Position numbers and translations under genes: made by a program. Shown here in pieces: positions 9,637-19,846 of a DNA stretch of 64,000 nucleotides. The notes beneath the pieces were generated by a model. The model was not told where the DNA came from. It saw nothing but the letters and a program-made list of their open reading frames with translations, and searched no databases. The DNA is from Kingella denitrificans ATCC 33394 (GTDB lineage: Bacteria > Pseudomonadota > Gammaproteobacteria > Burkholderiales > Neisseriaceae): the NCBI RefSeq assembly GCF_000190695.1, contig NZ_GL870929.1:332853-396852 (forward strand), given 5' to 3'. Every line of letters starts with the position of its first letter. The first letter of the stretch is position 1.

Positions 9637-10491
9637 TTAAATGGATTTGGATTCATTTTGCGCTTCCTGCTCGGCTTTGTGGCGTTGCAGCCAGGCAATG
9701 GCGGCGGCTTTCTGTTCGCCGCTGCCGTGCTGGGCATCGTGCATATGGCGGCGATAGGTGGCTTTTTCCTGCGCCTGCCGCACTTGCTCGCGGCGGAATT
9801 CTTCGCGGTTGCTGGGCACGACGCGCTGGTTTTGCTGCGCTTGCGCGCGCGCCATGGCTTGGGCGATGAGCGCGGCAGGGTTCAAAGCAGCCTGCACGTT
9901 GGTTTTCTGTGCATCGGCTTTTTGCGTGTCGGCTTTAATTTGCGCGGCGCGTTCGGCCTGCTGTCGTTTGCGTTCGGCGGCTTCGCGCGCCTGCCGTGCC
10001 TGCCGGTTGTCATAGCGGGCTTTGGCGTGTGCGGCGGCGGCAAAACGCTCGCTGCTTCGGTCGTCCGCCAAATCATGAGCGGCGGGAAGGTGGGCGTGCG
10101 CGCTGGGCAGCAAATCGATGCAATCGACGGGGCAGGGCGGCACACAGAGGCCGCAGCCGGTGCATTCGTCTGCCAACACGGTGTGCATGAGCTTGGACGC
10201 GCCCATAATCGCATCGACCGGACAGGCGCGGATGCAGGCGGTGCAGCCGATGCAGACGGCTTCGTCAATGTACGCCACCACATTTTGGTGCGGCGGTGCG
10301 GCATGTTCGACCGGGCGGTGCAGCAGTCGGGATAAGTCGTGCAGCACTGCTTCGCCGCCGGGCTTGCACAGGTGGATGTCGGCGTGTTCTTCGGCAAGGG
10401 CTTGCGCATAGGGCAGGCAGCCTGCATAGCCGCATTCGCGGCATTGGGTTTGCGGCAGTAATCGGTTGATGTGGTCGGTCAGGGTCGGCAT
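9637..10491 (-). CDS. RnfB/RsxB-type iron-sulfur protein (stand-alone)
   Basis: A 284-residue electron-transfer protein. The N-terminal Fe-S domain has CRECGYAGC (Cys17, 20, 25) and a fourth Cys in HLCKPGG. It is followed by two ferredoxin motifs, CIGCTACIRACPVD and CTGCGLCVPPCPVD (about 80-125), for two [4Fe-4S] clusters. The C-terminal half is a long Ala/Gln/Arg/Lys-rich coiled region not needed for cluster binding. The membrane helix that starts canonical RnfB is absent, and no rnfACDGE genes are adjacent. It therefore is the stand-alone form seen in Betaproteobacteria, whose electron partner is not established. It lies between anmK and parB in a minus-strand run. Confidence 0.85.
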   Translation of the reverse strand: MPTLTDHINRLLPQTQCRECGYAGCLPYAQALAEEHADIHLCKPGGEAVLHDLSRLLHRPVEHAAPPHQNVVAYIDEAVCIGCTACIRACPVDAIMGASKLMHTVLADECTGCGLCVPPCPVDCIDLLPSAHAHLPAAHDLADDRSSERFAAAAHAKARYDNRQARQAREAAERKRQQAERAAQIKADTQKADAQKTNVQAALNPAALIAQAMARAQAQQNQRVVPSNREEFRREQVRQAQEKATYRRHMHDAQHGSGEQKAAAIAWLQRHKAEQEAQNESKSI

Positions 10492-10518
10492 GGCGGTGGG
10501 TAGGATGGGTTACGCGGT

Positions 10519-11622
10519 TCAGGCAAAGCAGCCTGCACCTAAAATCAGCGGTCGGTTGGCGCCGGTGGCATGGTGCGGATTGCCCGGCATTTGCAGGCAC
10601 CAGCACGCGGCAAGCCAGCCGAACGCGGCGGCCTCCACCCATTGCGGGTCGAGCTGCAATTCGGCGGTGCTGCGCCATTGCATGCCGTGCGGTGCGAGCT
10701 GTTGTTGCAGGCTGCCCATCAGGGTCGGATTGGCAATGCCGCCGCCGCACACATACACCATTTGCGCATCGGAAGCAGCCTGCACCAAGGCATCGGCAAT
10801 GGTTTTGCTGCTGAATTCCACCAGCGTGCGCGCCACGTCGTGCGGCGATTCATTGCCCTGCAACTGCGCGAGCAGCCAGTCGAGCGAAAACAGTTCGCGA
10901 CCGGTGGATTTGGGATACGGCCGGGCAAAATAAGGGTGGTGGCACCATTGCGCCAGCAAATCGGGCAACACTTGCCCCTGCGCGGCCAACCGCCCATCTT
11001 TATCGTAAGGCTGCGACCAAACGTGCTGCGTCCAAGCGTCCATCAGCATATTGCCCGCGCCGGTATCGAAGCCGAACGGTGGACGGTCGGGCGGCAGCAC
11101 GCTGATATTGGCAATGCCGCCGATGTTCAGCACGGCAACGGTTTTTCCGGGCTGCGCGAACACAGCTTGGTGGAACGCTGGCACCAGCGGCGCACCTTGC
11201 CCGCCGGCGGCCAAATCGCGGCTGCGGAAATCGCCCACCGTGAAAATGCCCGTTTTCTCTGCCAACAGCGGCAGGTTGGCCAGTTGGATGCTGTATCCGT
11301 GTTCGGGGGCGTGGCGCACGGTTTGGCCGTGGCAGCCGACGGCGCGGATGTGTGCAGGCTGCATTTGCGTTTCGCGCAGCAGTTTTTGCACCACTTCGGC
11401 ATATAGGCACGACAATTCCTGCGCCAGCATTTGGCTGCGGTGCAGTTCGTTTTGCCCCGCCGGCTGCAATGCCAGCAAACGCTGTTTCAAATCATCGGGA
11501 TACGGCAGGAAGGCATGGGCTTCGGCGGCGTGCCAGCGGCTGCCGTGCATGGCGACGAGGACGGCGTCTACTCCGTCCATGCTGGTGCCGGACATCAGGC
11601 CGATATAATATTGCGGTTGCAT
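10519..11622 (-). CDS. anmK: anhydro-N-acetylmuramic acid kinase
   Basis: A 367-residue cell-wall recycling enzyme that phosphorylates and opens 1,6-anhydro-MurNAc to MurNAc-6-phosphate. The N-terminal phosphate-binding loop GLMSGTSMDGVDAVLV is complete, as are the ASKHA-type segments VGCHGQTVRH and NIGGIANISVLP. Length matches E. coli AnmK. DUS copies at 10526 and 10773 are translated; the last residues (GAGCFA) come from a DUS that overlaps the stop region. It sits 27 bases upstream of rnfB. No murQ partner is adjacent. Confidence 0.95.
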   Translation of the reverse strand: MQPQYYIGLMSGTSMDGVDAVLVAMHGSRWHAAEAHAFLPYPDDLKQRLLALQPAGQNELHRSQMLAQELSCLYAEVVQKLLRETQMQPAHIRAVGCHGQTVRHAPEHGYSIQLANLPLLAEKTGIFTVGDFRSRDLAAGGQGAPLVPAFHQAVFAQPGKTVAVLNIGGIANISVLPPDRPPFGFDTGAGNMLMDAWTQHVWSQPYDKDGRLAAQGQVLPDLLAQWCHHPYFARPYPKSTGRELFSLDWLLAQLQGNESPHDVARTLVEFSSKTIADALVQAASDAQMVYVCGGGIANPTLMGSLQQQLAPHGMQWRSTAELQLDPQWVEAAAFGWLAACWCLQMPGNPHHATGANRPLILGAGCFA

Positions 11623-11685
11623 AAAAACAAAAGAAGGGTTCGGGTGGGAGATGGGCGGCGCACGGCCGAAAAAGCAGCCTGCACC

Positions 11686-12285
11686 TTATGCCGCAGGCTT
11701 TTTCGCCAGCATGGTCACGAATTTGAGCTGGACAGGGTTGCCTGCCGCGTCGCGCGCGTGCATGGAGCCGATTTCTTCGCGGTAATCCAGCATTTCCCAG
11801 CCGGCGTAATAATCGCGCAATTCGTTTTCCTTAAAGGTGAACGAGAAGGGCATGTGGCAGGGGAAATCAGCGGTGTCCATGGCGGAGACGATGAGGTTGC
11901 AGCCGCCTGCTTCGGTGTGCGCTTGCATATCGGCAATGATGGCGGGGACGCGGTCGCGCTGCAAAAACATGAACACGACGGTGGCGACCATCAGGCCGTA
12001 TTCGCCTTCGATGGCGGCTTGGTTCATGTCGTACACCTGCGTTTGCACGGGCAGGTTTTCGTGCGCCGCCAGTTGCGCCAGCTGCTGCACGCCGCCGGGA
12101 TTGTAGTCCGCAGCGGTAACATCAAAGCCGTTCAGCGCCAGATACAGGGCGTTGCGTCCTTGTCCGCAGCCCAAATCCAATGCGCGGCAGGGGGCGATGC
12201 CGAATTTCTCCACGGCTTCGACAACGGCGGAATGTGTGGGGGTCATGCCGTATTTTTCGGCGAAATAATGGGATTTTTGTGTCAT
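11686..12285 (-). CDS. tehB: TehB-like SAM-dependent methyltransferase
   Basis: A 199-residue class I methyltransferase. The SAM-binding motif I ALDLGCGQGRNALYLA is near residues 35-50, followed by the acidic residue in TAADYNPGG and the region EYGLMVATVVFMFL. The family (TehB) methylates tellurite or selenium compounds; in this context a thiol- or metalloid-detoxifying role is inferred from similarity only. No tehA transporter is adjacent. The ATG at 12285 has GAGAAG upstream; a start seven codons further upstream is possible but less like relatives. A DUS lies on each side (11672, 12322). Confidence 0.82.
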   Translation of the reverse strand: MTQKSHYFAEKYGMTPTHSAVVEAVEKFGIAPCRALDLGCGQGRNALYLALNGFDVTAADYNPGGVQQLAQLAAHENLPVQTQVYDMNQAAIEGEYGLMVATVVFMFLQRDRVPAIIADMQAHTEAGGCNLIVSAMDTADFPCHMPFSFTFKENELRDYYAGWEMLDYREEIGSMHARDAAGNPVQLKFVTMLAKKPAA

Positions 12286-12351
12286 GAATTTCTTCTCGAT
12301 ACTCAATCAGGGCGCAGGAAAAAGCAGCCTGCACCCCGTTTAATCAAATAC

Positions 12352-12738
12352 TTAATCAGCCAACACCATCACGGCTTCGGCTTCCACCAGCGCATCGCGG
12401 GGCAGGGCGGCCACACCCACGGCGGCACGGGCGGGGAACGGCTGGGCAAAATATTGGCCCATCACTTCGTTGAACACGGCGAAGTTGGACAAATCGGTCA
12501 GGTAGGCATTGATTTTCACGATGTCGTTCAAGCTGCCGCCTGCCGCTTCGCACACGGCTTTCAGGTTTTTGAAGACTTGGTGCGCCTGCTCGGCAAACTG
12601 GTCGGACACCAGCGCCATGGTTTTCGGGTCGAGCGGAATCTGGCCGCTCAGATACACCGTGTTGCCCGCGCGGACGGCTTGGCTGTATGCGCCGATGGCG
12701 GCAGGGGCGTTGTCGCTATGAATGATGTTTTTGCTCAT
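12352..12738 (-). CDS. ridA: RidA-family enamine/imine deaminase
   Basis: A 128-residue cytoplasmic trimeric protein that hydrolyses reactive 2-aminoacrylate-type intermediates released by PLP enzymes. The family signature is complete: [28 protein letters not shown] at the N-terminus, then [22 protein letters not shown], and [24 protein letters not shown] at the C-terminus with the catalytic Arg. AAAGGAT precedes the ATG at 12736. Upstream frame extension across the DUS pair is rejected. It protects, among others, IlvE-type and PLP-dependent biosynthesis; ilvC is elsewhere in the window. Confidence 0.95.
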   Translation of the reverse strand: MSKNIIHSDNAPAAIGAYSQAVRAGNTVYLSGQIPLDPKTMALVSDQFAEQAHQVFKNLKAVCEAAGGSLNDIVKINAYLTDLSNFAVFNEVMGQYFAQPFPARAAVGVAALPRDALVEAEAVMVLAD

Positions 12739-12767
12739 GGGGTTATCCTTTCGGGACGTGGTGGGAA

Positions 12768-12840
12768 AAAGCAGCCTGCACCCTAGTTTGTTGCTCGGGG
12801 CAGGTTGCCGCGCTTGAAATAGTGAAGTGCAGGCTGCTTT
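12768..12840. repeat. DUS inverted pair between pyrD and ridA
   Basis: Forward DUS 12769-12780 and reverse DUS 12828-12839 are separated by 47 bases. They lie downstream of pyrD (stop 12864, minus) and upstream of ridA. The large loop makes termination less certain than for the tighter pairs. Confidence 0.5.
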
Positions 12841-12863
12841 CGAATGCCGCAGCCCGCGCGTAA

Positions 12864-13892
12864 TCAGTGGTTCGATAAACCGGCGGCGCGGATATGCTGC
12901 AAACATTCCTCCACCAGCTTCGGCCCGCGGTACACCATGCCGCTGTACAACTGCACCGCCTGCGCGCCGAGCTGCATTTTCCGCACCGCGTCCGCACCGC
13001 TCAAAATGCCGCCCGCGCCGATAACGGGGATTTTGCCGTTCAGGGTTTCCGCCAGCGCCTGCAACACGCGGTTGCTCGGCTCGCGCACGGGCGCACCGCT
13101 CAATCCGCCGGCTTCCTGCGCCAAAGGGTGCGCGCCCAAAGACGATTTGTCGATGGTCGTGTTGGTGGCGATGATGCCGTCAATCTGCGTTTGTTCCGCC
13201 ACATGGGCAATATCGGCGATTTGCGCCTCGTCCAAATCCGGCGCGATTTTCACCGCCAGCGGCACATAGCGGCAGTGTTCCGTGTGCAGGCTGCTTTGAC
13301 GGTTTTTCAGCGTTTCCAGCAGGCGGCTCAATTCGTCCCCGCCTTGCAGCGCGCGCAGGTTTTTGGTGTTCGGCGATGAAATGTTGATGGTGATATACGA
13401 TGCGAACGGATAGGCCTTTTCCAGCCCGATTAAATAATCGTCCGCCGCGTTTTCCATCGGCGTATCGGCGTTTTTGCCGATGTTGATGCCCAGCACACCG
13501 CGGTATTTGGCGCGCTGCACGTTGGCAATCAGGCGGTCGATGCCGTCGTTGTTGAAGCCCATGCGGTTAATCACGGCAAAATGCTCCGGCACGCGGAACA
13601 GGCGCGGCTTCGGATTGCCGCTTTGCGGGCGCGGCGTGACCGTGCCGATTTCGATGAAGCCGAAACCCAAGGCCGCCAAGCCGTCGATATATTCGCCGTT
13701 TTTGTCCAAACCCGCCGCCAAACCCACGGGATTGGGCAGGTGCAGCCCCATCAGCGTGGTGGGCGACGTGCGCGGATTCACGTTCGGCAGCAGGCCGATG
13801 CGTTCGGCGCAGGCCAGGCTTTTCAGCGTCAGGCCGTGCGCGGTTTCGGGGGCTAATTTGAAAATCAACGGGCGGAACAAATCGTACATCAT
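12864..13892 (-). CDS. pyrD: dihydroorotate dehydrogenase (quinone), class 2
   Basis: A 342-residue membrane-associated flavoenzyme that oxidises dihydroorotate with quinone as acceptor, the fourth step of pyrimidine synthesis. The amphipathic N-terminal helix region [22 protein letters not shown] marks class 2. Also visible are [43 protein letters not shown], and the catalytic-loop region [13 protein letters not shown]. The C-terminal FMN phosphate site is [12 protein letters not shown]. Two ATGs occur in tandem (13887-13892). A DUS at 13285 is translated as QSSLH between conserved blocks. pyrC, pyrB and pyrI are elsewhere in the window, so the pathway is not one operon. Confidence 0.97.
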   Translation of the reverse strand: MMYDLFRPLIFKLAPETAHGLTLKSLACAERIGLLPNVNPRTSPTTLMGLHLPNPVGLAAGLDKNGEYIDGLAALGFGFIEIGTVTPRPQSGNPKPRLFRVPEHFAVINRMGFNNDGIDRLIANVQRAKYRGVLGINIGKNADTPMENAADDYLIGLEKAYPFASYITINISSPNTKNLRALQGGDELSRLLETLKNRQSSLHTEHCRYVPLAVKIAPDLDEAQIADIAHVAEQTQIDGIIATNTTIDKSSLGAHPLAQEAGGLSGAPVREPSNRVLQALAETLNGKIPVIGAGGILSGADAVRKMQLGAQAVQLYSGMVYRGPKLVEECLQHIRAAGLSNH

Positions 13893-14061
13893 GAAAGGCA
13901 GCCTGCAAAAAAAGGCTTATTTTAAACGATATAGTGCGTTTGTGGCAGATAGTCGGGTAAAATTTCGGCTCGGCGCACGCTGCTGCCGCAATGCCGCCGC
14001 ACAATGCAGGCTGCTTTTGCGTCCGCCCGCACTCCCCGAACCTTCCCGAAAGGACACGCCC

Positions 14062-16596
14062 ATGACCCCGCTCGAAACCTTCCAATCGCAGAAATGGCAA
14101 GCCATCGAAGCCTATCAGGCGCAGCGCAATCCGCTGGCGTTTTTTCAGGCGCACACGCAGGCGGCGGACACTTGGATTGCTTCCGTGTGGGCGGCGCATT
14201 TTGCCGATGCCGGACTGTGCCTGCTGGCCATCGGCGGCTACGGGCGCGGCGAGCTTTACCCGTATTCCGATGTGGATTTGGCGATGGTGGCGGCAGACGA
14301 GCCGGATGCGGCGGTGCAGGAAAACATCGCCCGATTCGTGCAGGCGTTGTGGGACGGCGCACTGAAACCGGCGGTGAAGACAGGCAGCCTGCAACAGCTG
14401 CTGCAAGCGGCCGACGAAGATTTGACGGCGGACACGGCGTTTCTGGAAGCGCGTTTTCTCTGCGGCGACCGCGCATTGGCGGAACGGGCTGTGAATGCGC
14501 TGAATCTGCGGCGCGACACGGTGTCGTTCATGGACGGCAAGCTGCTGGAAATGCAGCAGCGGCACGACAAATATGCCGGCTTCCCGCTGGAACCGGACGT
14601 GAAAAACGGTGCAGGCTGCCTGCGCGACATCCACACCATGTTGTGGCTGGCACGGGCGCAGGGGCTGCACACGGATTTTTATGCGTTGGCGCGCGACAAA
14701 ATCATCACTCGCATGGAAGCCGGCCTGCTCCGCAGCAGCCACCGCCGTCTGGCGCAAATCCGCATCGAATTGCATTTGGCGGCGGGGCGCGAAGAAAACC
14801 GCCTGATTTTCGATTTGCAGGGCACGCTGGCGGAAAACCGCGATTTGTGCCGCCCCGACAAACAAACCGGCATCGAGCATTTGATGCGCGATTTCTACCG
14901 CACCGCCAAAACGGTCATGCAGTTAAACGGCATCCTGATTCCCATGTTGCGCGAACGCGTGTCGCTGCCGTATCCGCGCATCGTGCACGATTTGGACGCG
15001 CATTATTTCCAAATCGGCAACAAAATCGCCGCCAAAGATTTGCTGCTGTTTCAAAAGCAGCCTGCACACCTGTTTATCCTGTTGCAAATGTGGCAGCAGC
15101 ATTCGGACGTGAACGGCGTCGCCCCCAAAACCCTGCGCGCATGGTGGGCGGCGGCACGCAAAACGGACGGCGCGTTTTACCGCAACGAACGGCACCGCGC
15201 CCTGTTTTTGCAGTTTTTCAAAACGGGCAAAGGCCTGACCCACATCATGCGCTTTCTGAATTTGTACGGCCTGCTGGCGAAATATCTGCCGAACTGGTAC
15301 AAAATCGTTGGCTTGCTGCAACACGACTTGTTCCACATTTACCCGGTCGATGACCACATCCTGACCGTGCTGGGCAATATGCGCCGTTTGGCAATGGAAG
15401 AACACAGCCACGAATTGCCGTTTGCCGCCACGCTGATGCACGATTTCCCGCAGCCGTACCTGCTGTATTTGGCCGCCCTGTTCCACGACATCGCCAAAGG
15501 CCGCAACGGCGACCACGCGCGGCTGGGCAGGGCGGATGCGCGGCAGTTTGCCGAAGACCACGCGCTGCCCGAAGCGGACGGCGAACTGGTCGAATGGCTG
15601 GTGGGCGAGCATCTGCTGATGGCGGCGACGGCGCAGAAAGAAGACATCCACGACCCCGACGTGGTGCGCCGCTTCGCCGAAAAAGTGCAAACGCCCGAAC
15701 GGCTCGCCGCGCTCTACCTGCTCACCGTGGCCGATATCCGCGGCACCAATCCGAAGCTCTGGACGGCATGGAAAGCGCAACTGCTGCAAACGCTATACCG
15801 TTCCGCGCACGCCTATTTGGCAGGCAGCCTGCACACCGTGTTGCCCGAAAACCGCCAGCAAATTGCCCATAACGCACTGAAAGTGCAAGGCACGGACGAC
15901 AAAACCATCCGCCGCTTGTTTGCCATGCTGGGCGAAGCGTATTTTGCGCGCTTCCCCGCCGAAACTGCCGCGTGGCAGCTCGGCATTTTGGTGCGCGATC
16001 CTGAAGCTGCCTGCTTCGACATCCGTCCGGGCGACGCGGAAGGCAGCCTGCAACTGTTTGTCTATATGCCCGACCGCGACCGCCTGTTCAGCGAATTGTG
16101 CGAACTCTTCGCCGCACTACGCCTGGACATTGCCACCGCGCGGATTTTCACCACCGAACACCAATACGCGCTCAACAGCTTCGTGCTGGGGCTGCCCGAA
16201 CACAGTAACGACACCGACCGCAAACACGCCGAAAGCAGCCTGCACCGCGCCATGACCCAATTCATGGAAGGCTGCTGGCAAAGCAAAGCCCCGTCCGCCG
16301 CCAAACCCAGCCGCCGCGCCCGCTGGAACCCCATTGCGCCGCACATCGGCATTACCGAAACCGAAGGCGGGCAGTTCAGCATCGAAGTGGTGGCGGCGAA
16401 CCGGCCGTATCTGCTGGCCGATTTGAGCCGCATTTTCAGCCGCCACCACATCCGCCTGCAATACGCCAAAATCAGCACGCTCATTGACCGTGCCGAAGAC
16501 GTGTTTATCGTCCACGCGCCGCAGCTGCACGAAGCCGCCGCCCAACGCCTGCTGCGCCAAGATTTGCAAGCAGCCTGCACCGGACATCTGCTATAA
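14062..16596 (+). CDS. glnD: bifunctional uridylyltransferase/uridylyl-removing enzyme (PII sensor)
   Basis: An 844-residue nitrogen-status sensor that uridylylates PII when glutamine is low and removes UMP when it is high. Domains run in order. The nucleotidyltransferase motif [17 protein letters not shown] is at about residues 58-74 and the GlnD helical region [17 protein letters not shown] follows. The HD hydrolase motif [14 protein letters not shown] and [17 protein letters not shown] is near 470-490, and two C-terminal ACT domains end the protein ([42 protein letters not shown]). The ATG at 14062 follows a GAAAGGAC site. The frame is open upstream but that stretch overlaps pyrD's leader. 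DUS copies at 15055, 16233 and 16568 are translated; the last supplies the C-terminal QAACTG. Confidence 0.96.
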   Translation: MTPLETFQSQKWQAIEAYQAQRNPLAFFQAHTQAADTWIASVWAAHFADAGLCLLAIGGYGRGELYPYSDVDLAMVAADEPDAAVQENIARFVQALWDGALKPAVKTGSLQQLLQAADEDLTADTAFLEARFLCGDRALAERAVNALNLRRDTVSFMDGKLLEMQQRHDKYAGFPLEPDVKNGAGCLRDIHTMLWLARAQGLHTDFYALARDKIITRMEAGLLRSSHRRLAQIRIELHLAAGREENRLIFDLQGTLAENRDLCRPDKQTGIEHLMRDFYRTAKTVMQLNGILIPMLRERVSLPYPRIVHDLDAHYFQIGNKIAAKDLLLFQKQPAHLFILLQMWQQHSDVNGVAPKTLRAWWAAARKTDGAFYRNERHRALFLQFFKTGKGLTHIMRFLNLYGLLAKYLPNWYKIVGLLQHDLFHIYPVDDHILTVLGNMRRLAMEEHSHELPFAATLMHDFPQPYLLYLAALFHDIAKGRNGDHARLGRADARQFAEDHALPEADGELVEWLVGEHLLMAATAQKEDIHDPDVVRRFAEKVQTPERLAALYLLTVADIRGTNPKLWTAWKAQLLQTLYRSAHAYLAGSLHTVLPENRQQIAHNALKVQGTDDKTIRRLFAMLGEAYFARFPAETAAWQLGILVRDPEAACFDIRPGDAEGSLQLFVYMPDRDRLFSELCELFAALRLDIATARIFTTEHQYALNSFVLGLPEHSNDTDRKHAESSLHRAMTQFMEGCWQSKAPSAAKPSRRARWNPIAPHIGITETEGGQFSIEVVAANRPYLLADLSRIFSRHHIRLQYAKISTLIDRAEDVFIVHAPQLHEAAAQRLLRQDLQAACTGHLL

Positions 16597-16597
16597 T
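16589..16597 (+). promoter_or_regulatory. extended -10 promoter for hemE
   Basis: TGC followed by a perfect TATAAT (16592-16597) overlaps the glnD stop codon, 31 bases before the hemE ATG. No good -35 is seen at 17 bases, which is typical of extended -10 promoters. It directly follows a DUS (16568-16579). Confidence 0.5.
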
Positions 16598-16628
16598 CGC
16601 CGCGTTTGATTATTCGGAAAACCCCATC

Positions 16629-17693
16629 ATGCCCCCATTGAAAAACGACACCTTTTTGCGCGCACTTTTGCGACAACCCGTTGAATACACGCCCATTTGG
16701 ATGATGCGCCAAGCCGGACGCTACCTGCCCGAATACCGCGAAACCCGCGCCCGCGCCGGCGGCTTCATGGATTTGTGCAAAAACACCGAACTGGCCACCG
16801 AAGTAACCCTCCAGCCCATCGACCGCTACGATTTGGACGCCGCCATCCTGTTTTCCGATATCCTGACCGTGCCGGACGCCATGGGCTTGGGGCTGTATTT
16901 TGAAGCCGGCGAAGGCCCGAAATTCCAAAAACCCGTGCAAACCGAAGCCGATGTTGCCGCTCTGCGCGTGCCGGATATGAACGATTTGCGCTATGTGTTC
17001 GACGCCGTATCGTCCATCCGCAAAGCCTTGGACGGCCGCGTGCCGCTCATCGGCTTTTCCGGCAGCCCGTTCACATTGGCGTGCTATATGGTGGAAGGCG
17101 GTGGCAGCAAGGAGTTCCGCACCATCAAAACCATGATGTACAGCCGCCCCGATTTGCTGCACAAAATCCTGCACGTCAATGCCCAAGCCGTTACCCAATA
17201 CCTGAACACGCAAATCGAGCAGGGCGCGCAGGCGGTGCAGATTTTCGATACTTGGGGCGGCGTGTTGAGCCATGCCGCGTTTCAGGAATTCAGTTTGGCG
17301 TATATCAAGCAGATTATCGGCGGGCTGATTCGCGAACACGACGGCCGCCGCGTGCCGGTGATTGTGTTTGCCAAAGGCGGCGGGCAATGGCTGGAGCTGA
17401 TGGCCGAATGCGGTGCGGACGCACTGGGGCTGGACTGGACGACCGATATTGCCCAAGCCCGTGCCCGTGTGGGCGGCAAAGTGGCGCTGCAAGGCAATTT
17501 CGACCCGTTCGCGCTGTTCGGCACGCCCGGGCGCATTCGCGAAGAAGCCGCGCAGATTCTGGCCGGTTTCGGCAAAGGTTCGGGGCATGTGTTCAATTTG
17601 GGGCACGGCATCAACCAACACACCGACCCGGAACACGCCAAAGTGCTGATTGACGCGGTGCATGAATTGTCGCGCCCTTATCATTCGCAATAA
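16629..17693 (+). CDS. hemE: uroporphyrinogen decarboxylase
   Basis: A 354-residue cytosolic enzyme that decarboxylates uroporphyrinogen III to coproporphyrinogen III in heme synthesis. The N-terminal signature [19 protein letters not shown] is intact, with the substrate-binding Arg residues. Also present are the catalytic Asp region [25 protein letters not shown], the conserved [22 protein letters not shown], and the C-terminal [26 protein letters not shown]. Length is normal for the family. It follows glnD by 32 bases but seems to have its own extended -10 promoter, and ends at a DUS hairpin. Confidence 0.97.
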   Translation: MPPLKNDTFLRALLRQPVEYTPIWMMRQAGRYLPEYRETRARAGGFMDLCKNTELATEVTLQPIDRYDLDAAILFSDILTVPDAMGLGLYFEAGEGPKFQKPVQTEADVAALRVPDMNDLRYVFDAVSSIRKALDGRVPLIGFSGSPFTLACYMVEGGGSKEFRTIKTMMYSRPDLLHKILHVNAQAVTQYLNTQIEQGAQAVQIFDTWGGVLSHAAFQEFSLAYIKQIIGGLIREHDGRRVPVIVFAKGGGQWLELMAECGADALGLDWTTDIAQARARVGGKVALQGNFDPFALFGTPGRIREEAAQILAGFGKGSGHVFNLGHGINQHTDPEHAKVLIDAVHELSRPYHSQ

Positions 17694-17694
17694 A

Positions 17695-17747
17695 AAAGCA
17701 GCCTGCACCCTGAAGGCCGCGCCCCAATTAAAGTGCAGGCTGCTTTT
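17695..17747. terminator. DUS inverted pair after hemE
   Basis: Forward DUS 17696-17707 begins two bases after the hemE stop, and reverse DUS 17734-17745 follows. The stem is about 15 bp and ends with TTTT. It probably terminates hemE. Confidence 0.65.
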
Positions 17748-17768
17748 GAATGCAGAAAATCTATTCAA

Positions 17769-18056
17769 ATGAGTTATTTAGACTACGCCGTTTTATCCCT
17801 GCTGACGGGCATCATCTTCATTGCCTTCAGTGCGCTGTGGCAGATGTATGTCGTCCTAAGCGAAAGCTACACGCTCGACCGCTACAAAAACAGCCCGAAA
17901 ATGCTGTGGATTGCCATGGCCGTTTTTTTCAGCTTCAGCCTGGCGCTGTATTATTTCTGCCCGAACGCCCGCAAAAAAGGCATCGTCTTCCTCATCACCG
18001 GCACGCTGGGCGTATTGGGCTACGGCTTGGGCATGTGGCTGAAAACCAAAGCATAA
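17769..18056 (+). CDS. small inner-membrane protein, 95 aa
   Basis: A 95-residue hydrophobic protein with three predicted membrane segments: about residues 5-27 (YAVLSLLTGIIFIAFSALWQMYV), 43-63 (MLWIAMAVFFSFSLALYYF) and 70-91 (KGIVFLITGTLGVLGYGLGMWL). A short basic/Tyr-rich loop lies between the first two. The family is not recognised. The chosen ATG begins MSYLDYAV; the frame is open upstream through the DUS but that would add a non-membrane extension. It is followed after 22 bases by tusA, so co-transcription with tusA-pyrC is likely. Confidence 0.6.
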   Translation: MSYLDYAVLSLLTGIIFIAFSALWQMYVVLSESYTLDRYKNSPKMLWIAMAVFFSFSLALYYFCPNARKKGIVFLITGTLGVLGYGLGMWLKTKA

Positions 18057-18078
18057 ACACAACACGACAGGAAACACC

Positions 18079-18318
18079 ATGAACACCGATTCCACCGAAG
18101 CCCAAACATTGGATTTGCGCGGACTGAAATGCCCGCTGCCCATATTGCGCACCAAAAAAGCATTGGCGCAGCTCGAATCCGGCAGCGTTCTGACCGTTTG
18201 GGCGACAGACCCCGGCGCGCCCGAAGACTTTGCCGCCTTCTGCAAACACACAGGACACACCCTGATGGAAAGCAGCCTGCACGACGAAGTGTTCACTTTG
18301 GTCATCCGACACAAATAA
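18079..18318 (+). CDS. tusA: TusA/SirA-family sulfurtransferase
   Basis: A 79-residue cytoplasmic sulfur carrier. The family motif [19 protein letters not shown] is at residues 11-29; Cys19 is the persulfide-carrying residue and CPxP is intact. Family knowledge: TusA relays sulfur from IscS toward 2-thiouridine in tRNA and other uses. A DUS at 18270 is translated as MESSLHDE near the C-terminus without disturbing the fold core. It is tightly spaced between the small membrane protein (22 bases upstream) and pyrC (19 bases downstream). Confidence 0.9.
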   Translation: MNTDSTEAQTLDLRGLKCPLPILRTKKALAQLESGSVLTVWATDPGAPEDFAAFCKHTGHTLMESSLHDEVFTLVIRHK

Positions 18319-18337
18319 ACAACCGGCGAGAAACACC

Positions 18338-19384
18338 ATGCAAACCCTCACCATTATCCGACCCGACGATTTCCACCTGCACGTCCGCAGCGGCGACGCG
18401 TTGAAATCGGTTGTCCCCTTTACCGCGCGGCAAATGGGGCGCGCGCTCATCATGCCCAACCTGAAACCGCCCGTCTGCACCGTCGCCCAAGCGCTGGCCT
18501 ACCGCGAAGAGATTCTGGCCGCCGTGCCTCCCGAACGCCAAGGCCGCTTCCAGCCGCTCATGAGCCTGTACCTCACCGACAAAACCACCGTTGAAACCGT
18601 GCGCGAAGCCAAAGCCGCCGGCATTGCCGCCTTCAAACTCTATCCGGCCGGCGCCACCACCAATTCCGACAGCGGCGTGACCGATTTGTTCAAGCTGCTG
18701 CCCGTGCTGGAAGCAATGGCCGACCAAGGCATCTTGTTTTTGGCGCACGGCGAAGTTACCGACCCCGAAATTGACATTTTCGACCGCGAAGCCGTGTTCA
18801 TCGAACGGATAATGAAGCCCGTGCTGGAACAGATTCCGCATTTGAAAGTCGTGTTCGAGCATATCACCACCGCAGAAGCCGCGCGGCTGGTGTGTGAAGG
18901 CGGCGAACGTTTGGCCGCCACCGTAACGCCGCAGCATTTGATGTACAACCGCAACCACCTGCTGGTGGGCGGCGTGCGCCCGCATTTTTACTGCCTGCCC
19001 ATCATCAAGCGCGAAACGCACCGCCAAGCGCTGATAGGCGCGGTGACCGGCGAACATGCGCACAAATTCTTTTTGGGCACGGACAGCGCGCCGCATCCGC
19101 AAACCGCCAAAGAAAACGCCTGCGGTTGCGCGGGCATGTTCAGCGCCGCCACCGCCATCGAACTTTACGCGCAGATTTTCGAGCGCGCCGGCGCATTGGA
19201 CAAGCTGGAAGCCTTCGCCTCGAAAAATGGGGCGCGTTTTTACGGCCTGCCCGAAAACACGGACACCATCACCTTGGTCAAACAGCCGCAAACCGTGCCG
19301 CAGAGCTTCGCGTTCGGCGGGGGCAGGGTGGTGCCGATGTGCGCGGGCGAAGTGCTGGATTGGACGGTGCAGGCTGCCGTTTAA
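18338..19384 (+). CDS. pyrC: dihydroorotase, class II
   Basis: A 348-residue zinc enzyme that closes carbamoyl-aspartate to dihydroorotate, the third step of pyrimidine synthesis. The metal ligands DDFHLHVR are near residues 8-15. The region [17 protein letters not shown] carries the bridging Lys, LFLAHGEVT and [10 protein letters not shown] give the metal His residues, and [12 protein letters not shown] gives the catalytic Asp. This is the E. coli-type class II length. The C-terminus WTVQAAV is written by a one-mismatch DUS that runs into the stop codon. It probably shares a transcript with tusA. Confidence 0.96.
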   Translation: MQTLTIIRPDDFHLHVRSGDALKSVVPFTARQMGRALIMPNLKPPVCTVAQALAYREEILAAVPPERQGRFQPLMSLYLTDKTTVETVREAKAAGIAAFKLYPAGATTNSDSGVTDLFKLLPVLEAMADQGILFLAHGEVTDPEIDIFDREAVFIERIMKPVLEQIPHLKVVFEHITTAEAARLVCEGGERLAATVTPQHLMYNRNHLLVGGVRPHFYCLPIIKRETHRQALIGAVTGEHAHKFFLGTDSAPHPQTAKENACGCAGMFSAATAIELYAQIFERAGALDKLEAFASKNGARFYGLPENTDTITLVKQPQTVPQSFAFGGGRVVPMCAGEVLDWTVQAAV

Positions 19385-19390
19385 AATCCC

Positions 19391-19419
19391 GTGCAACATT
19401 GCCGCGAACACACTATAAT
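19391..19419 (+). promoter_or_regulatory. fis promoter (weak -35)
   Basis: A perfect TATAAT is at 19414-19419, with GTGCAA 17 bases upstream as a poor -35. The fis ATG follows 33 bases later without a clear Shine-Dalgarno. Confidence 0.45.
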
Positions 19420-19452
19420 ACAAAATTTAACAAAACTTACCCGTCCCACGCC

Positions 19453-19695
19453 ATGCCAAACAGCCACGATATTGCCGATTGCATTACCGAAAACCTGAAC
19501 CAATATTTCCGTGACCTGAACGGCGAACCGCCTTCCAATGTGTACGATATGGTATTGTTTCAGGTGGAAAAACCGCTGCTGAAACGCGTGATGGACGAAT
19601 GCAGCGGCAACCAGTGCCGGGCGGCGGAAGTGTTGGGCATGAACCGCAATACTTTGCGCAAAAAACTGGTGCAGCACGGCCTGCTCACCTCTTGA
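19453..19695 (+). CDS. fis: Fis-family DNA-binding protein
   Basis: An 80-residue nucleoid-associated protein. The C-terminal Fis-type helix-turn-helix [24 protein letters not shown] (about residues 55-78) is almost canonical. The N-terminal part is a short helical dimerisation region ([12 protein letters not shown] precedes the HTH). It is shorter than the 98-residue E. coli Fis, as expected for neisserial and other betaproteobacterial forms, where it lies beside purH as here. Known family roles are DNA bending and growth-phase regulation; the targets in this organism are unknown. Confidence 0.88.
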   Translation: MPNSHDIADCITENLNQYFRDLNGEPPSNVYDMVLFQVEKPLLKRVMDECSGNQCRAAEVLGMNRNTLRKKLVQHGLLTS

Positions 19696-19846
19696 AATGC
19701 ACGGGCGTATCTGTATTTTCGCGGCAAGCAAACGCGGCAAATGCAGGCACGCCCGAATTATTGCGCCGGCAACCGTGTGCAGGCTGCTTTGGGCGCATTC
19801 CCTCCCTCACCGATTTTTCACCGACCTTAAAAGGAACCTTCCGAAT

